From: Phycisphaerales bacterium
GTDB lineage: Bacteria; Planctomycetota; Phycisphaerae; Phycisphaerales; UBA1924
Assembly (NCBI GenBank): GCA_013360695.1
Contig: JABWBC010000019.1
Location: 1-37,023 of the forward strand
Reading direction: 5' to 3'
Length of the DNA: 37,023 nt
Shown: piece by piece, positions 1 to 7,568 of the stretch
How the letters are laid out: each line of letters opens with the position of its first letter
How positions within the stretch are numbered: position 1 is the first letter of the stretch
Translations under genes and position numbers: made by a program
The notes under the pieces: generated by a model
What the model was told of the DNA's origin: nothing
The model's database searches: none
What the model saw: the letters and a program-made list of their open reading frames with translations, nothing else

Positions 1-693
1 CTCGCGGCCCTCGGCGCGGGCGGCGCCGCGGGCGTGTGCAACGGGCTCCTGGTCTCGCGGCTGCGCTTGCAGCCCATCGTCGCGACGCTCGTGCTCATGG
101 TCGCGGGCCGGGGCGTGGCGCAGCTCATCACCGATGGACTCATTATCACGTTCGAGCACCGCGCCCTGTCCTCCCTCGCGAACGTCGCCTTCGCCTTCCT
201 GCCGGTTCCCGCGTGGATCGCCGGCGCCCTGGCCTTGGCGACCGCCTTGTACGCACGCCGGACCGCCGCCGGGATGTTCGTGGAAGCGGTGGGAGACAAC
301 GACCGCGCGTGCCGCTACGCCGGCGTGAACGATCGCGCGATCAAGCTCGCGGCGTATGCCTTCTGCGGCGCGTGCGCCGGCCTCGCGGGCCTCGTCGAAT
401 GCTCGTACATCAAGGCCGCCGACGCCAACAACGCCGGCCTCTTCCTTGAACTCGACGCGATCCTCGCCGTCGTCATCGGCGGCACGTCGCTGTCGGGCGG
501 ACGCTTCTCGCTCGCGGGGTCGCTCGCCGGTGCGGTGCTGATCCAGACGCTGACCAAGACAATGTACATGCACGACGTTTCAGCCGATGTCGCGCCGCTT
601 CCGAAAGCGATCGCGGTGCTTGCGGTGTGCCTGCTCCAATCGCCCGTCGTGAAGGGCCGCCTCTCGGCCGCTTTCAGCCGGGGGCGTGCATGA
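1..693 (+). CDS. ytfT: Sugar ABC transporter permease, YtfT-like (5' end outside window)
   Basis: Integral membrane permease of a ribose/galactofuranose-type ABC importer. The frame is open from base 1, so the start lies upstream and about 230 residues are seen. The text LQPIVATLVLMVAGRGVAQL is very close to E. coli YtfT as I remember it, and the AIIxVVIGGTSLSGGRFS-like stretch near base 460 is typical of RbsC-family permeases. Several hydrophobic segments of about 20 residues are visible. It ends in an ATGA overlap with the next permease, so the two are translationally coupled and probably form a heterodimer. The binding protein and ATPase would be expected just upstream. The galactofuranose substrate is inferred by similarity only. 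Confidence 0.85.
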   Translation, partial: LAALGAGGAAGVCNGLLVSRLRLQPIVATLVLMVAGRGVAQLITDGLIITFEHRALSSLANVAFAFLPVPAWIAGALALATALYARRTAAGMFVEAVGDNDRACRYAGVNDRAIKLAAYAFCGACAGLAGLVECSYIKAADANNAGLFLELDAILAVVIGGTSLSGGRFSLAGSLAGAVLIQTLTKTMYMHDVSADVAPLPKAIAVLAVCLLQSPVVKGRLSAAFSRGRA

Positions 694-1664
694 TCCATGT
701 GGCACGCCGCCATGTCCCGATCCTGACCACGCTCACGTTGGTCGTTGTGACGTTTCTCGCGGGCTCGATCGCGTACACGAACTTTGCTTCCGTCGGCGTC
801 GTGCGGAATCTGCTGGTAGACAACGCATTCCTCGCTGTGGCGGCGATCGGGGCGACGTTTGTCATTCTCTCCGGCGCGATCGATCTGTCCGTCGGTTCGG
901 TGATGGCGTTCACGAGCATCCTGATCGCTTCGCTTGTCGAGAAGCACGGCGTGCATCCCATTGCGGCGATCGCGATCTCGCTCGTCGTCGGCGGCTCTTT
1001 CGGCCTGTGCCAGGGCGTCATCATCGACGTGTTCAGGCTCCCGCCCTTCCTCGTCACGCTCGCCGGCATGTTCTTTGCGCGCGGAGCGGCATTCCTGATC
1101 TACCCGCAATCGATCGGCATCAAGCACGCCTTCGTCGGCAACGTCCTGAACGATCAGCTCAGTGTCGTCCTCCCGCTGGGCGAACGAGGCGCCTCAATCC
1201 CCGTGACAGTCGACATCGCGATCATTACCATCGCTCTCGGCGCGATCGTGCTCCGCGCGACTCGCTTCGGCCGTTCTGTCTACGCGGTGGGAGATGACGA
1301 GAACTCCGCTCTTTTGATGGGCCTGAACATCCGCGCCACTCGCCTTGGCGTGTTCACACTCTCGGGCCTCTGCTCCGCACTGGCGGGCGTTGTCTTCACG
1401 CTCTATCAGCAGTCGGGCGACCCCGCGGCATGCAAGGGCTTCGAACTCGACGCGATCGCGGCGGTCGTCATCGGCGGAACGCTCCTCCGCGGCGGAGTCG
1501 GCTCCTTGCTCGGCACGGGCCTTGGTGTACTGCTCCTCGGGTTGATCCAGACCATCATCACCTTCCAGGGCAATCTCAGCTCTTGGTGGACCCGCATTGT
1601 CGTCGGCCTGCTCGTGCTTGCCTTTGTCGCGCTCCAGGGACAACTCTCCAAGCGCGACGAATGA
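690..1664 (+). CDS. yjfF: Sugar ABC transporter permease, YjfF-like
   Basis: Second membrane permease of the same importer, 324 residues. The start ATG at 690 overlaps the stop of the upstream permease (ATGA); an in-frame start at 627 would lie inside that gene and is less likely. The motif GAIDLSVGSVMAF near residue 65 is the conserved RbsC/YjfF signature, and AIAAVVIGGTLLRGGVGS near residue 260 is the second conserved loop. About 8-10 hydrophobic helices are visible. It is the last gene of this operon: the next genes start about 400 bases on behind their own candidate promoter. Family is secure; the exact sugar is inferred from E. coli YtfQRT-YjfF. Confidence 0.87.
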   Translation: MIHVARRHVPILTTLTLVVVTFLAGSIAYTNFASVGVVRNLLVDNAFLAVAAIGATFVILSGAIDLSVGSVMAFTSILIASLVEKHGVHPIAAIAISLVVGGSFGLCQGVIIDVFRLPPFLVTLAGMFFARGAAFLIYPQSIGIKHAFVGNVLNDQLSVVLPLGERGASIPVTVDIAIITIALGAIVLRATRFGRSVYAVGDDENSALLMGLNIRATRLGVFTLSGLCSALAGVVFTLYQQSGDPAACKGFELDAIAAVVIGGTLLRGGVGSLLGTGLGVLLLGLIQTIITFQGNLSSWWTRIVVGLLVLAFVALQGQLSKRDE

Positions 1665-1725
1665 GCCTGAGCGTCAATCCGACCCCTCTTGTCCTCATCA
1701 ATGCGGCCGCCCTGCGCCGATAAGT

Positions 1726-1753
1726 TTGACTCGCGGGCCGTTCCCGCTAACAT
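1726..1753 (+). promoter_or_regulatory. Candidate sigma-70 promoter of the lys operon
   Basis: TTGACT at 1726-1731 and TAACAT at 1748-1753, separated by 16 bases, follow the sigma-70 pattern and stand out in this GC-rich DNA. Transcription would begin near 1760, giving a leader of about 310 bases before lysW. No experimental support; matched by eye. Confidence 0.5.
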
Positions 1754-1784
1754 CCTCCGCCCAAACTGGGCTTTTCACGCCGTC

Positions 1785-1910
1785 ATGATGATTCGCACCG
1801 CCAATTCCTCGCTCCTCTTGCTCGCCCAAACGAGCGGCGCGGTCGCGTCCTTCAAATCCAAACTCGAGAAAAAAGCGTTCGGCCCTGATCGGGTCCGCGT
1901 TTCGCCGTAG
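1785..1910 (+). CDS. Candidate lysine leader peptide (41 aa)
   Basis: Short open frame beginning about 30 bases after the candidate -10 box and ending at TAG 1908-1910. Residues 24-30 read KSKLEKK, and all four lysines use AAA although the surrounding genes prefer AAG. A lysine-codon run in the leader of a lysine operon is the hallmark of ribosome-mediated attenuation. The segment ACTCGAG at 1862-1868, lying between the lysine codons, is the exact reverse complement of CTCGAGT at 1912-1918 just after the stop, so a stalled ribosome would alter the fold. No clear Shine-Dalgarno sequence precedes ATG 1785 (or 1788), which weakens the case. The peptide itself is not recognised and may have no function beyond being translated. 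Confidence 0.42.
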   Translation: MMIRTANSSLLLLAQTSGAVASFKSKLEKKAFGPDRVRVSP

Positions 1911-1952
1911 CCTCGAGTGACAGCCCCCGCGGGGGATGAGATCAACTCAAAC

Positions 1953-1982
1953 GGGCTCGTCGGAACTGGATCCGACGGGCCC
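1953..1982 (+). promoter_or_regulatory. Strong leader hairpin, candidate attenuator
   Basis: A 12-bp stem (1953-1964 with 1971-1982, one G-U pair) closes a 6-base loop ACTGGA. Four T residues follow at 1990-1993, seven bases after the stem, so it is not a textbook intrinsic terminator. AGCCC at 1922-1926 could pair with GGGCT at 1953-1957 as a competing antiterminator. A second palindrome, five C then GC then five G, lies at 1924-1935. The leader between 1911 and 2070 holds no other gene I can support. Confidence 0.45.
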
Positions 1983-2070
1983 GAAGTCGTTTTGGCCGTG
2001 CGCCGCCGCACGAGCCACGGATGTTGCCTCGTTCGAGTCACTGCTTCCCGCAGCAGTTCAAGGAGAACCC

Positions 2071-2271
2071 ATGAACCCGACCGCGTCCACGCCCCCGCCA
2101 GCCCTGTCCGTCGAATGCACCGAGTGCGCCGCTTCGATCACGCTTGAGCGTCAGCCGCTCTGCGGCGAGATCGTCCGGTGCCGCGAGTGCCGGGCCGAAC
2201 TCGAGGTCACCAGCGTGAGCCCGTTGCGCGTCGAGCTGGCGCCCGAGGTCGAAGAAGACTGGGGCGAGTGA
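2071..2271 (+). CDS. lysW: LysW amino-group carrier protein
   Basis: Small acidic carrier protein, 66 residues. It protects the alpha-amino group of aminoadipate by forming an isopeptide bond with its C-terminal glutamate, and presents the intermediates to LysX, LysZ, LysY and LysK. Two CxxC pairs (C16/C19 and C37/C40) form the expected zinc knuckle, and the protein ends in the diagnostic EDWGE. The start at 2071 is preceded by AAGGAG at 2060-2065; longer in-frame extensions back to 1936 lack a site and run through the leader hairpin. First gene of the operon, followed by lysX after 25 bases. Confidence 0.95.
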   Translation: MNPTASTPPPALSVECTECAASITLERQPLCGEIVRCRECRAELEVTSVSPLRVELAPEVEEDWGE

Positions 2272-2296
2272 GCGCCGAGACCCGCAAGGAGAAACC

Positions 2297-3313
2297 ATGA
2301 GAATTGCGCTGCTTCATTCGCGGATCCGTGTCGAGGAGCGTCTGCTCCTCGACGAACTCGCGTCGCTCGGGATCGATCACGAACTGATCGACGTGCGCGA
2401 GCTTGTCTTCGACATCCACGACGCTTCGCGCTGGACCTCGCTCGACGCCGTCATCGATCGTTGCATCGGCCAGACGCAGGCCCTCGCCGCCGTCCGCGTT
2501 TTCGAGCGGTTCGGCGTTCGCAGCGTGAACCCTGCGAGCGTGATCGAGGCGTGCGGCGACAAGCTCACGACCTCGCTGCTGATGGCCCGCCACGAAATCC
2601 CCACGCCGCGAACGTGCATCGCACTCGACGAGGCGTCGGCGCTGGCCGCCGTCGAGCGCATCGGATACCCCGCGGTGCTCAAGCCCACGACGGGCTCATG
2701 GGGTCGCTTGCTGGCTCGCGTGAACGATCGAGACGCCGCCGAGGCCGTGATCGAGCACAAGAGCACGCTCGGGTCGGTGCAGCACTCCGTCTTCTACGTG
2801 CAGGAGTACGTGCCCAAGCCCGATCGAGACCTGCGAGTCTTTGTCGTCGGCGAAGAGGCCATCTGCGGCATTGTCCGCCACTCCGCCCACTGGATCACCA
2901 ACACCGCCCGCGGAGGCGTCGCATCCGTGCTCGAGATCACGCCCGAGATCCGGGATCTCTGCGCCCGCGCCGCCCGTGCCGTCGCGGGGAGCGGCGGGGC
3001 GCTGCTCGCGATCGACTTGCTCGAAGCGCCCGGGCGCGGCCTCCTGGTCAGCGAAATCAACCACACCATGGAGTTCCGCAACTCCATCGCGCCGACCGGC
3101 GTCAACATCCCTCGCCGCATGATCGAATGGGTTGTCGCCACGTCGCCCGCGTCAGCCGCTCGTGGACCAGCGCCGAGCACCGGCGCGCCAAGCGCTCCCT
3201 CGACCCTCACGCCCGTGCCTGCTTCACCCCGCTCTCGCGCATCCCTGATCGAGGAGCTCAAGCTCGGGCATTGGGCGGCGTTCGACGCGCACTCACGCAC
3301 GGAGGTCGCATGA
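2297..3313 (+). CDS. lysX: LysX, LysW-aminoadipate ligase (ATP-grasp)
   Basis: ATP-grasp ligase, 338 residues, that couples the alpha-amino group of alpha-aminoadipate (or glutamate in ArgX-type enzymes) to the C-terminal glutamate of LysW with ATP. The N-terminal domain starts MRIALLHSRIR. The ATP-binding part includes AVLKPTTGSWGRLL near residue 126, and the metal-binding SEINHTMEFRNS lies near residue 250, followed by TGVNIPRRMIEW. The family usually ends about there (roughly 280 residues). This copy has a further tail of about 60 residues rich in Pro, Ala and Ser. GGAG precedes the start, and the stop overlaps lysY by four bases (ATGA). Aminoadipate is favoured over glutamate because homocitrate synthase is in the same operon. 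Confidence 0.93.
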   Translation: MRIALLHSRIRVEERLLLDELASLGIDHELIDVRELVFDIHDASRWTSLDAVIDRCIGQTQALAAVRVFERFGVRSVNPASVIEACGDKLTTSLLMARHEIPTPRTCIALDEASALAAVERIGYPAVLKPTTGSWGRLLARVNDRDAAEAVIEHKSTLGSVQHSVFYVQEYVPKPDRDLRVFVVGEEAICGIVRHSAHWITNTARGGVASVLEITPEIRDLCARAARAVAGSGGALLAIDLLEAPGRGLLVSEINHTMEFRNSIAPTGVNIPRRMIEWVVATSPASAARGPAPSTGAPSAPSTLTPVPASPRSRASLIEELKLGHWAAFDAHSRTEVA

Positions 3314-4356
3314 CCGCCGCGCCCGGATCGCGAGTGCGAATCTCGATCGTGGGGGGCTCCGGCTACACCGGCGGCGAACTCCTGCGGCTTCTCTCCTTTC
3401 ACCCGCGTGTGGAGATCGCGCAGGTCAGTTCGCGCCGAAACGCGACCATGCCCGTGACGAACATCCACCCGCACCTCCGTGGCAGAACCATGCTGGAGTT
3501 CTGCCGCCCCGACGACATCGCCGCGTGCGACGTGCTCTTCCTCTGCATGCCGCACGGCGAGTCGTCGAAAGAGATCGATCGCTGGGCGGCATTGGCCCCA
3601 AGGGTCGTCGACCTCGCCGCCGACTTCCGTCTTCGTGATCCTGCGGAGTACCAGGCGTGGTACGGCTCCGCGCACCCCGCCGTCGCGTGGCTCGATCGCT
3701 TCGTGTACGGCCTGCCCGAAACGCAACGCGTGCGACTCCGCACCGCGCGCCTCGCATCCGGAGTTGGCTGCAACGCGACCGCGATGAACTTCGCCCTTCT
3801 GCCGCTCGCGCGTGAGGGTCTCATCAAGCTCGCGATCGCCGACCTCAAGGTGGGCTCATCGGAGGCCGGCGCCGAGCCATCACCGACCGGCCACCATCCC
3901 GAGCGGGTCGGACGGGTGCGCCCCTTCGCGACGATGAGACATCGCCACCAGGCCGAGGTGCGACAGGAGCTCGGCAACTTCGAGCTCCACACGACCATCA
4001 CGTCGGTCGAGCTTGTTCGCGGCGTGCAGTGCACCGCGCACGTGCTCCCGACCCGTGCCGTGAGCGAGAAGGACCTCTGGAAGATCTACCGCGCCGCGTA
4101 CGCGGGAGAGCCGTTCGTTCGGGTTGTGAAGGCCAAGTCGGGCCTGCATCGCTACCCCGAGCCGAAGTTGCTCAGCGGCACCAACTTCTGCGATGTCGCC
4201 TTCGATGTCGACCCTGACGCCAGCCGCATTGTGGTCGTGAGTGCGATCGACAATCTCGTCAAGGGCGCCGCCGGCTCGGCCGTGCAGTGCATGAATCTAA
4301 TGTGCGGTTTCGAAGAAACCGAAGGGCTCGGCTTTGCCGGCCTTCACCCGCTGTAA
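3310..4356 (+). CDS. lysY: LysY, LysW-aminoadipyl-phosphate reductase
   Basis: NADPH-dependent reductase of the ArgC/LysY family, 348 residues. It turns LysW-gamma-aminoadipyl phosphate into the semialdehyde. The Rossmann start reads SIVGGSGYTGGELLRLL (residues 12-28); the catalytic cysteine is C154 in GVGCNATAMN; the distal KSGLHRYPEPK and GTNFCDVAFD motifs are present, as is VSAIDNLVKGAAGSA near the end. The length matches the family. The start is fixed by the ATGA overlap with lysX. The open frame extends far upstream through lysX in another phase, but that part is not protein-like. An ArgC role in arginine synthesis is the alternative, disfavoured by context. Confidence 0.93.
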   Translation: MTAAPGSRVRISIVGGSGYTGGELLRLLSFHPRVEIAQVSSRRNATMPVTNIHPHLRGRTMLEFCRPDDIAACDVLFLCMPHGESSKEIDRWAALAPRVVDLAADFRLRDPAEYQAWYGSAHPAVAWLDRFVYGLPETQRVRLRTARLASGVGCNATAMNFALLPLAREGLIKLAIADLKVGSSEAGAEPSPTGHHPERVGRVRPFATMRHRHQAEVRQELGNFELHTTITSVELVRGVQCTAHVLPTRAVSEKDLWKIYRAAYAGEPFVRVVKAKSGLHRYPEPKLLSGTNFCDVAFDVDPDASRIVVVSAIDNLVKGAAGSAVQCMNLMCGFEETEGLGFAGLHPL

Positions 4357-4372
4357 CCGAAGGGAGGGAACC

Positions 4373-5176
4373 GTGATTGTTGTGAAGATCGGCGGTGCCG
4401 CCGGAATCAGCCACGACTCCTTGTGCGCCGACGCAGCGGCACTTGTCGCCAGAGGCGAACGCCTCGTCATCGTCCACGGCGGATCCGACGCCACCACGAC
4501 TCTGGCCCGGCAGTTGGGACACGAGCCGCAGTTCATCACCTCTCCATCCGGCCACAGCAGCCGCCGCACCGATCCGCGAACGCTCGAGATCTTCCAGATG
4601 GCATGCCGCGGCGTCGTGAATCAATCGCTCGTGCTCGGGCTCGTGCGTCGCGGCGTCCGCGCCGTCGGAGTCTCGGGCATCGATGCCTCGCTCTGGCGTG
4701 GCACGCGAAAGGCCGCCATCCGCGCTCTCGAAGCTGGTCGCACCCGCATCATCCGCGACGACTGCAGCGGCTCGGTCGAACATGTGGACCCCGCACTGCT
4801 CAACACGCTGCTCGATGCAGGCTGCACGCCGGTGATTTCGCCACCGGGATTGAGCGAAGCAAACGAGCCGATCAATGTCGACGCCGATCGCGCCGCGGCA
4901 CGCACCGCCGCCGCGCTGCGCGCCTCGACGTTGTGCCTCCTCTCGAACGTGCCGGGCCTCCTCCGTGCGTACCCCGACGAAGAGTCGCTCGTTTCCAGCA
5001 TCACCATCGAGCGATTGGACGAGGCCGAGTCGCTCGCGCAGGGTCGCATGAAGAACAAGGTTCTCGCGGCCCGCGAAGCCCTGCTCGCCGGTGTGCCCCG
5101 CGTCATCATCGGCGATGCCCGCGTGGCAAGCCCGATCACTCGCGCGCTCGAAGGCGCCGGGACGGTGTTCGCATGA
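4373..5176 (+). CDS. lysZ: LysZ, LysW-aminoadipate kinase
   Basis: Amino-acid kinase of the ArgB/LysZ family, 267 residues, phosphorylating the delta-carboxyl of LysW-bound aminoadipate with ATP. It starts MIVVKIGGAAG, followed by VIVHGG near residue 40; EPINVDADRAAA and LLSNVPGLL are family motifs, and GRMKNKVLAAREAL is the C-terminal signature. I place the start at GTG 4373, behind AGGGAGGG at 4361-4368 and just before the first beta strand. The ATG-like alternative at 4334 lies inside lysY. The stop overlaps lysK as ATGA, continuing the tight coupling of the operon. Confidence 0.93.
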   Translation: MIVVKIGGAAGISHDSLCADAAALVARGERLVIVHGGSDATTTLARQLGHEPQFITSPSGHSSRRTDPRTLEIFQMACRGVVNQSLVLGLVRRGVRAVGVSGIDASLWRGTRKAAIRALEAGRTRIIRDDCSGSVEHVDPALLNTLLDAGCTPVISPPGLSEANEPINVDADRAAARTAAALRASTLCLLSNVPGLLRAYPDEESLVSSITIERLDEAESLAQGRMKNKVLAAREALLAGVPRVIIGDARVASPITRALEGAGTVFA

Positions 5177-6339
5177 GCGTGCTTGTCAACCCATCTCATG
5201 CGGAGCACCCCGCGTCGCCGATCAGCGACCCCGAAGCGATCCATCTCCTCCGACGATTGGTCGAGACCAGCAGCGTCTCGGGCGACGAGCGATCGGTCGC
5301 CACGCTGCTGTCGCAGGAGATGTTCCGCCGCGGCCTGGTGACCGAGTTGGACTCGGCCGGCAACGTGATCGGGTGGCGCGGCCCGCGCGACGCGGAGAAC
5401 CTCATCATTCTGTTGGGCCACATGGACACCGTGCCCGGCATGATCCCGGTGCGAATCGAGGCCGACCTACTCTTTGGCCGGGGCAGCGTCGACGCCAAGG
5501 GCCCGCTCGCAACGTTCGTTGTCGCCGCGTCGCGGGCCGCGCTCCCGCCCAACAGCGCGATCGTTGTGATCGGCGCGGTCGAAGAAGAAACGCCGACTTC
5601 TCGCGGCGCCCGCGCCGTGATCGATCGCTTTCGCCCCGCCGCGTGCGTGATCGGCGAGCCCAGCGCGTGGAACGGCGTCACGATCGGCTACAAGGGCCGG
5701 CTCGTGATGGAATGCTCGATCGCCCGCGATCTCGCGCACACCGCCGGGCCCGGCGGTAGCGCCGCCGACGAAGCGGTTTCCTTCTGGCAGCGCGTGCTCG
5801 CGGAGATCAACCGCCTCAATCAAGGTCGCACCGGCGCGTTCCACACCGTCCAAGCCACGATCCGTGAGCTTCGCACATCTTCCGACGGCCTGACGGAACG
5901 GGCGTCGCTCGTCGCCGGATTCCGCCTGCCCCCCGGCCTTGCGCCGAGCCAGTTGCAGCAGGCAATCGTCCCTTGCGCCTCCATCGGTCAGTTGGACTTC
6001 CTGGGACACGAAGCCGCCCATGTCTCCCCACGCGACAACGCCGTCGCTCGCCACCTCTCCGCCGCGATCCGGCGTGAGGGCGAGCGCCCCGTGCTCCGCG
6101 TCAAGACGGGCACGTCCGACATGAACGTCGTCGCGCCCCATTGGCAATGCCCCATCGTCGCCTACGGCCCCGGCGACAGCGCTCTGGACCACACGCCGAA
6201 CGAACACATCAGTCTGAGCGAGTACCTGCGTGCAAGCCGAGTCCTGACGCACGCCCTCGATTCGCTCGCGAGCGAACTCGCGACCGCGGTACAGCGCCCC
6301 GCCGAAGCGGAAGCACAGCCCAGTCAGGTGTCCGAGTAA
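5173..6339 (+). CDS. lysK: LysK, LysW-lysine hydrolase (M20 family)
   Basis: Zinc peptidase of the M20 family, 388 residues, that cuts lysine from LysW in the last step. Visible metal-site motifs are LGHMDTVPG (H83, D85), GRGSVDAKGP (D107), GAVEEETPTSRG (E137/E138, general base and ligand) and VIGEPSAWNG (E162), with DHTPNEHISLSEY supplying the last histidine. The lid domain lies between about 175 and 290. The start is set by the ATGA overlap with lysZ. The LysJ aminotransferase that must act before it is not in this operon. An arginine-branch ornithine-releasing role (ArgE-like) cannot be excluded. Confidence 0.92.
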   Translation: MSVLVNPSHAEHPASPISDPEAIHLLRRLVETSSVSGDERSVATLLSQEMFRRGLVTELDSAGNVIGWRGPRDAENLIILLGHMDTVPGMIPVRIEADLLFGRGSVDAKGPLATFVVAASRAALPPNSAIVVIGAVEEETPTSRGARAVIDRFRPAACVIGEPSAWNGVTIGYKGRLVMECSIARDLAHTAGPGGSAADEAVSFWQRVLAEINRLNQGRTGAFHTVQATIRELRTSSDGLTERASLVAGFRLPPGLAPSQLQQAIVPCASIGQLDFLGHEAAHVSPRDNAVARHLSAAIRREGERPVLRVKTGTSDMNVVAPHWQCPIVAYGPGDSALDHTPNEHISLSEYLRASRVLTHALDSLASELATAVQRPAEAEAQPSQVSE

Positions 6340-6366
6340 CCCACCGAAGCACCCAAGGAGCCCGCC

Positions 6367-7506
6367 ATGCCCCTCGATCACTTCTCGATCATCGAATCCA
6401 CGCTCCGCGAAGGCGAACAGTTCGTCAACGCGTTCTTCACGACCGAGCAGAAGATCCAGCTCGCGCGAATGCTCGATGACTTCGGCGTGGAGTACCTCGA
6501 ACTCACCTCGCCCATGGCCTCGCCGCGCAGCCGCGACGATTGCGCCGCCATCGCCGCCCTGGGACTGAAGGCCAAGGTTCTCACACACACCCGCTGCCAC
6601 ATCGACGACGCACGCGTCGCGGTCGAGACCGGCGTCGACGGCGTCGACGTCGTCATCGGCACCTCGTCACAGCTCCGTCGCTTCAGCCACGGGCGAACCA
6701 TCGACCAGATCATCTCCATCGCGGGCGAGGTCATCCCGTTCCTCCGCGAGTCGGGCGTCGAGGTGCGATTTAGCACCGAGGACAGCCTGCGCAGCTCGTG
6801 GGAGGACCTCTTCCGCGTGTACGAGGCCGTGGACGCGATGGGTGTGGATCGCGTCGGCGTCGCCGATACCGTCGGCATCGGTTCCCCGCGCCAGATCTAC
6901 GACCTCGTTTCGCAGCTCCGCGCCCGCGTCAAGGCCGACATCGAGTTCCACGGGCACAACGACTCCGGCTGCGCCATCGCCAACGCCTTCGCCGCGCTCG
7001 AGGGCGGCGCCACGCACATCGATACCAGCGTGCTCGGCATCGGCGAGCGCAACGGCATCACGTCGCTCGGCGGGCTCGTCGCCCGGATGTACGTCACCAA
7101 CCCGGAGTCCGTGCGGAAGTACAACCTGCCCCTCCTCCGCACCATCGACCAGACCGTCGCGGAGTGGGTCGATGTCGACGTGCCCTTCAATAACTACATA
7201 ACCGGCTTCAGCGCCTTCACCCACAAGGCGGGCATCCACGCCAAGGCCGTGCTGAACGACCCGACCACATACGAGGCGCTCCGCCCCGAGGACTTCGGCC
7301 TGACGCGCTACGTCCACATCGCGCACCGATTGACCGGATGGAATGCGGTCAAGAGCCGCGCCGAACAGCTGGGCCTCTCGCTCGATGACGCGCAGGTGCG
7401 CGAGCTCACCCGGAAGATCAAGGCGCTCGCCGATTGCCAGGCGATGACCCTCGACCATGTTGATCATCTGCTGCGCGAGGCCGCCGTGCCGCAGGCCGCG
7501 ACCTGA
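6367..7506 (+). CDS. hcs: Homocitrate synthase
   Basis: First enzyme of the alpha-aminoadipate lysine route: condenses 2-oxoglutarate with acetyl-CoA to homocitrate. It has 379 residues, close to the Thermus enzyme. The N-terminal [12 protein letters not shown] holds the catalytic Arg14 and metal-binding Glu15; the metal histidines are H195 and H197 in [16 protein letters not shown], the numbering I recall for Thermus. LTHTRCHID places a histidine at 74, where homocitrate synthases recognise 2-oxoglutarate. [13 protein letters not shown] and [19 protein letters not shown] are family signatures. These features favour homocitrate synthase over isopropylmalate or citramalate synthase. AAGGAG at 6355-6360 precedes the start. 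Its place at the end of the lys operon ties the LysW genes to lysine rather than arginine. Confidence 0.92.
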   Translation: MPLDHFSIIESTLREGEQFVNAFFTTEQKIQLARMLDDFGVEYLELTSPMASPRSRDDCAAIAALGLKAKVLTHTRCHIDDARVAVETGVDGVDVVIGTSSQLRRFSHGRTIDQIISIAGEVIPFLRESGVEVRFSTEDSLRSSWEDLFRVYEAVDAMGVDRVGVADTVGIGSPRQIYDLVSQLRARVKADIEFHGHNDSGCAIANAFAALEGGATHIDTSVLGIGERNGITSLGGLVARMYVTNPESVRKYNLPLLRTIDQTVAEWVDVDVPFNNYITGFSAFTHKAGIHAKAVLNDPTTYEALRPEDFGLTRYVHIAHRLTGWNAVKSRAEQLGLSLDDAQVRELTRKIKALADCQAMTLDHVDHLLREAAVPQAAT

Positions 7507-7526
7507 ATCTCGACGCTCCTCCGCGC

Positions 7527-7553
7527 CGCCGTCGGTCTCAAACGGCGACGGCG
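7527..7553 (+). terminator. Weak hairpin after the lys operon
   Basis: CGCCGTCG at 7527-7534 pairs with CGACGGCG at 7546-7553 around an 11-base loop. No T tract follows, so it is only a possible terminator or processing site between homocitrate synthase and the sigma factor gene. Confidence 0.25.
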
Positions 7554-7568
7554 CGATATCATCGCTCG

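Noticed and set aside
1665-2070. Lysine (L-box) riboswitch before lysW
   Set aside because: I could not match the conserved core of the lysine riboswitch. The hairpins fit leader-peptide attenuation better.
2461-3309. In-frame upstream extension of lysY
   Set aside because: Lies inside lysX in another phase and is Arg-rich nonsense; the ATGA overlap at 3310 explains the start.
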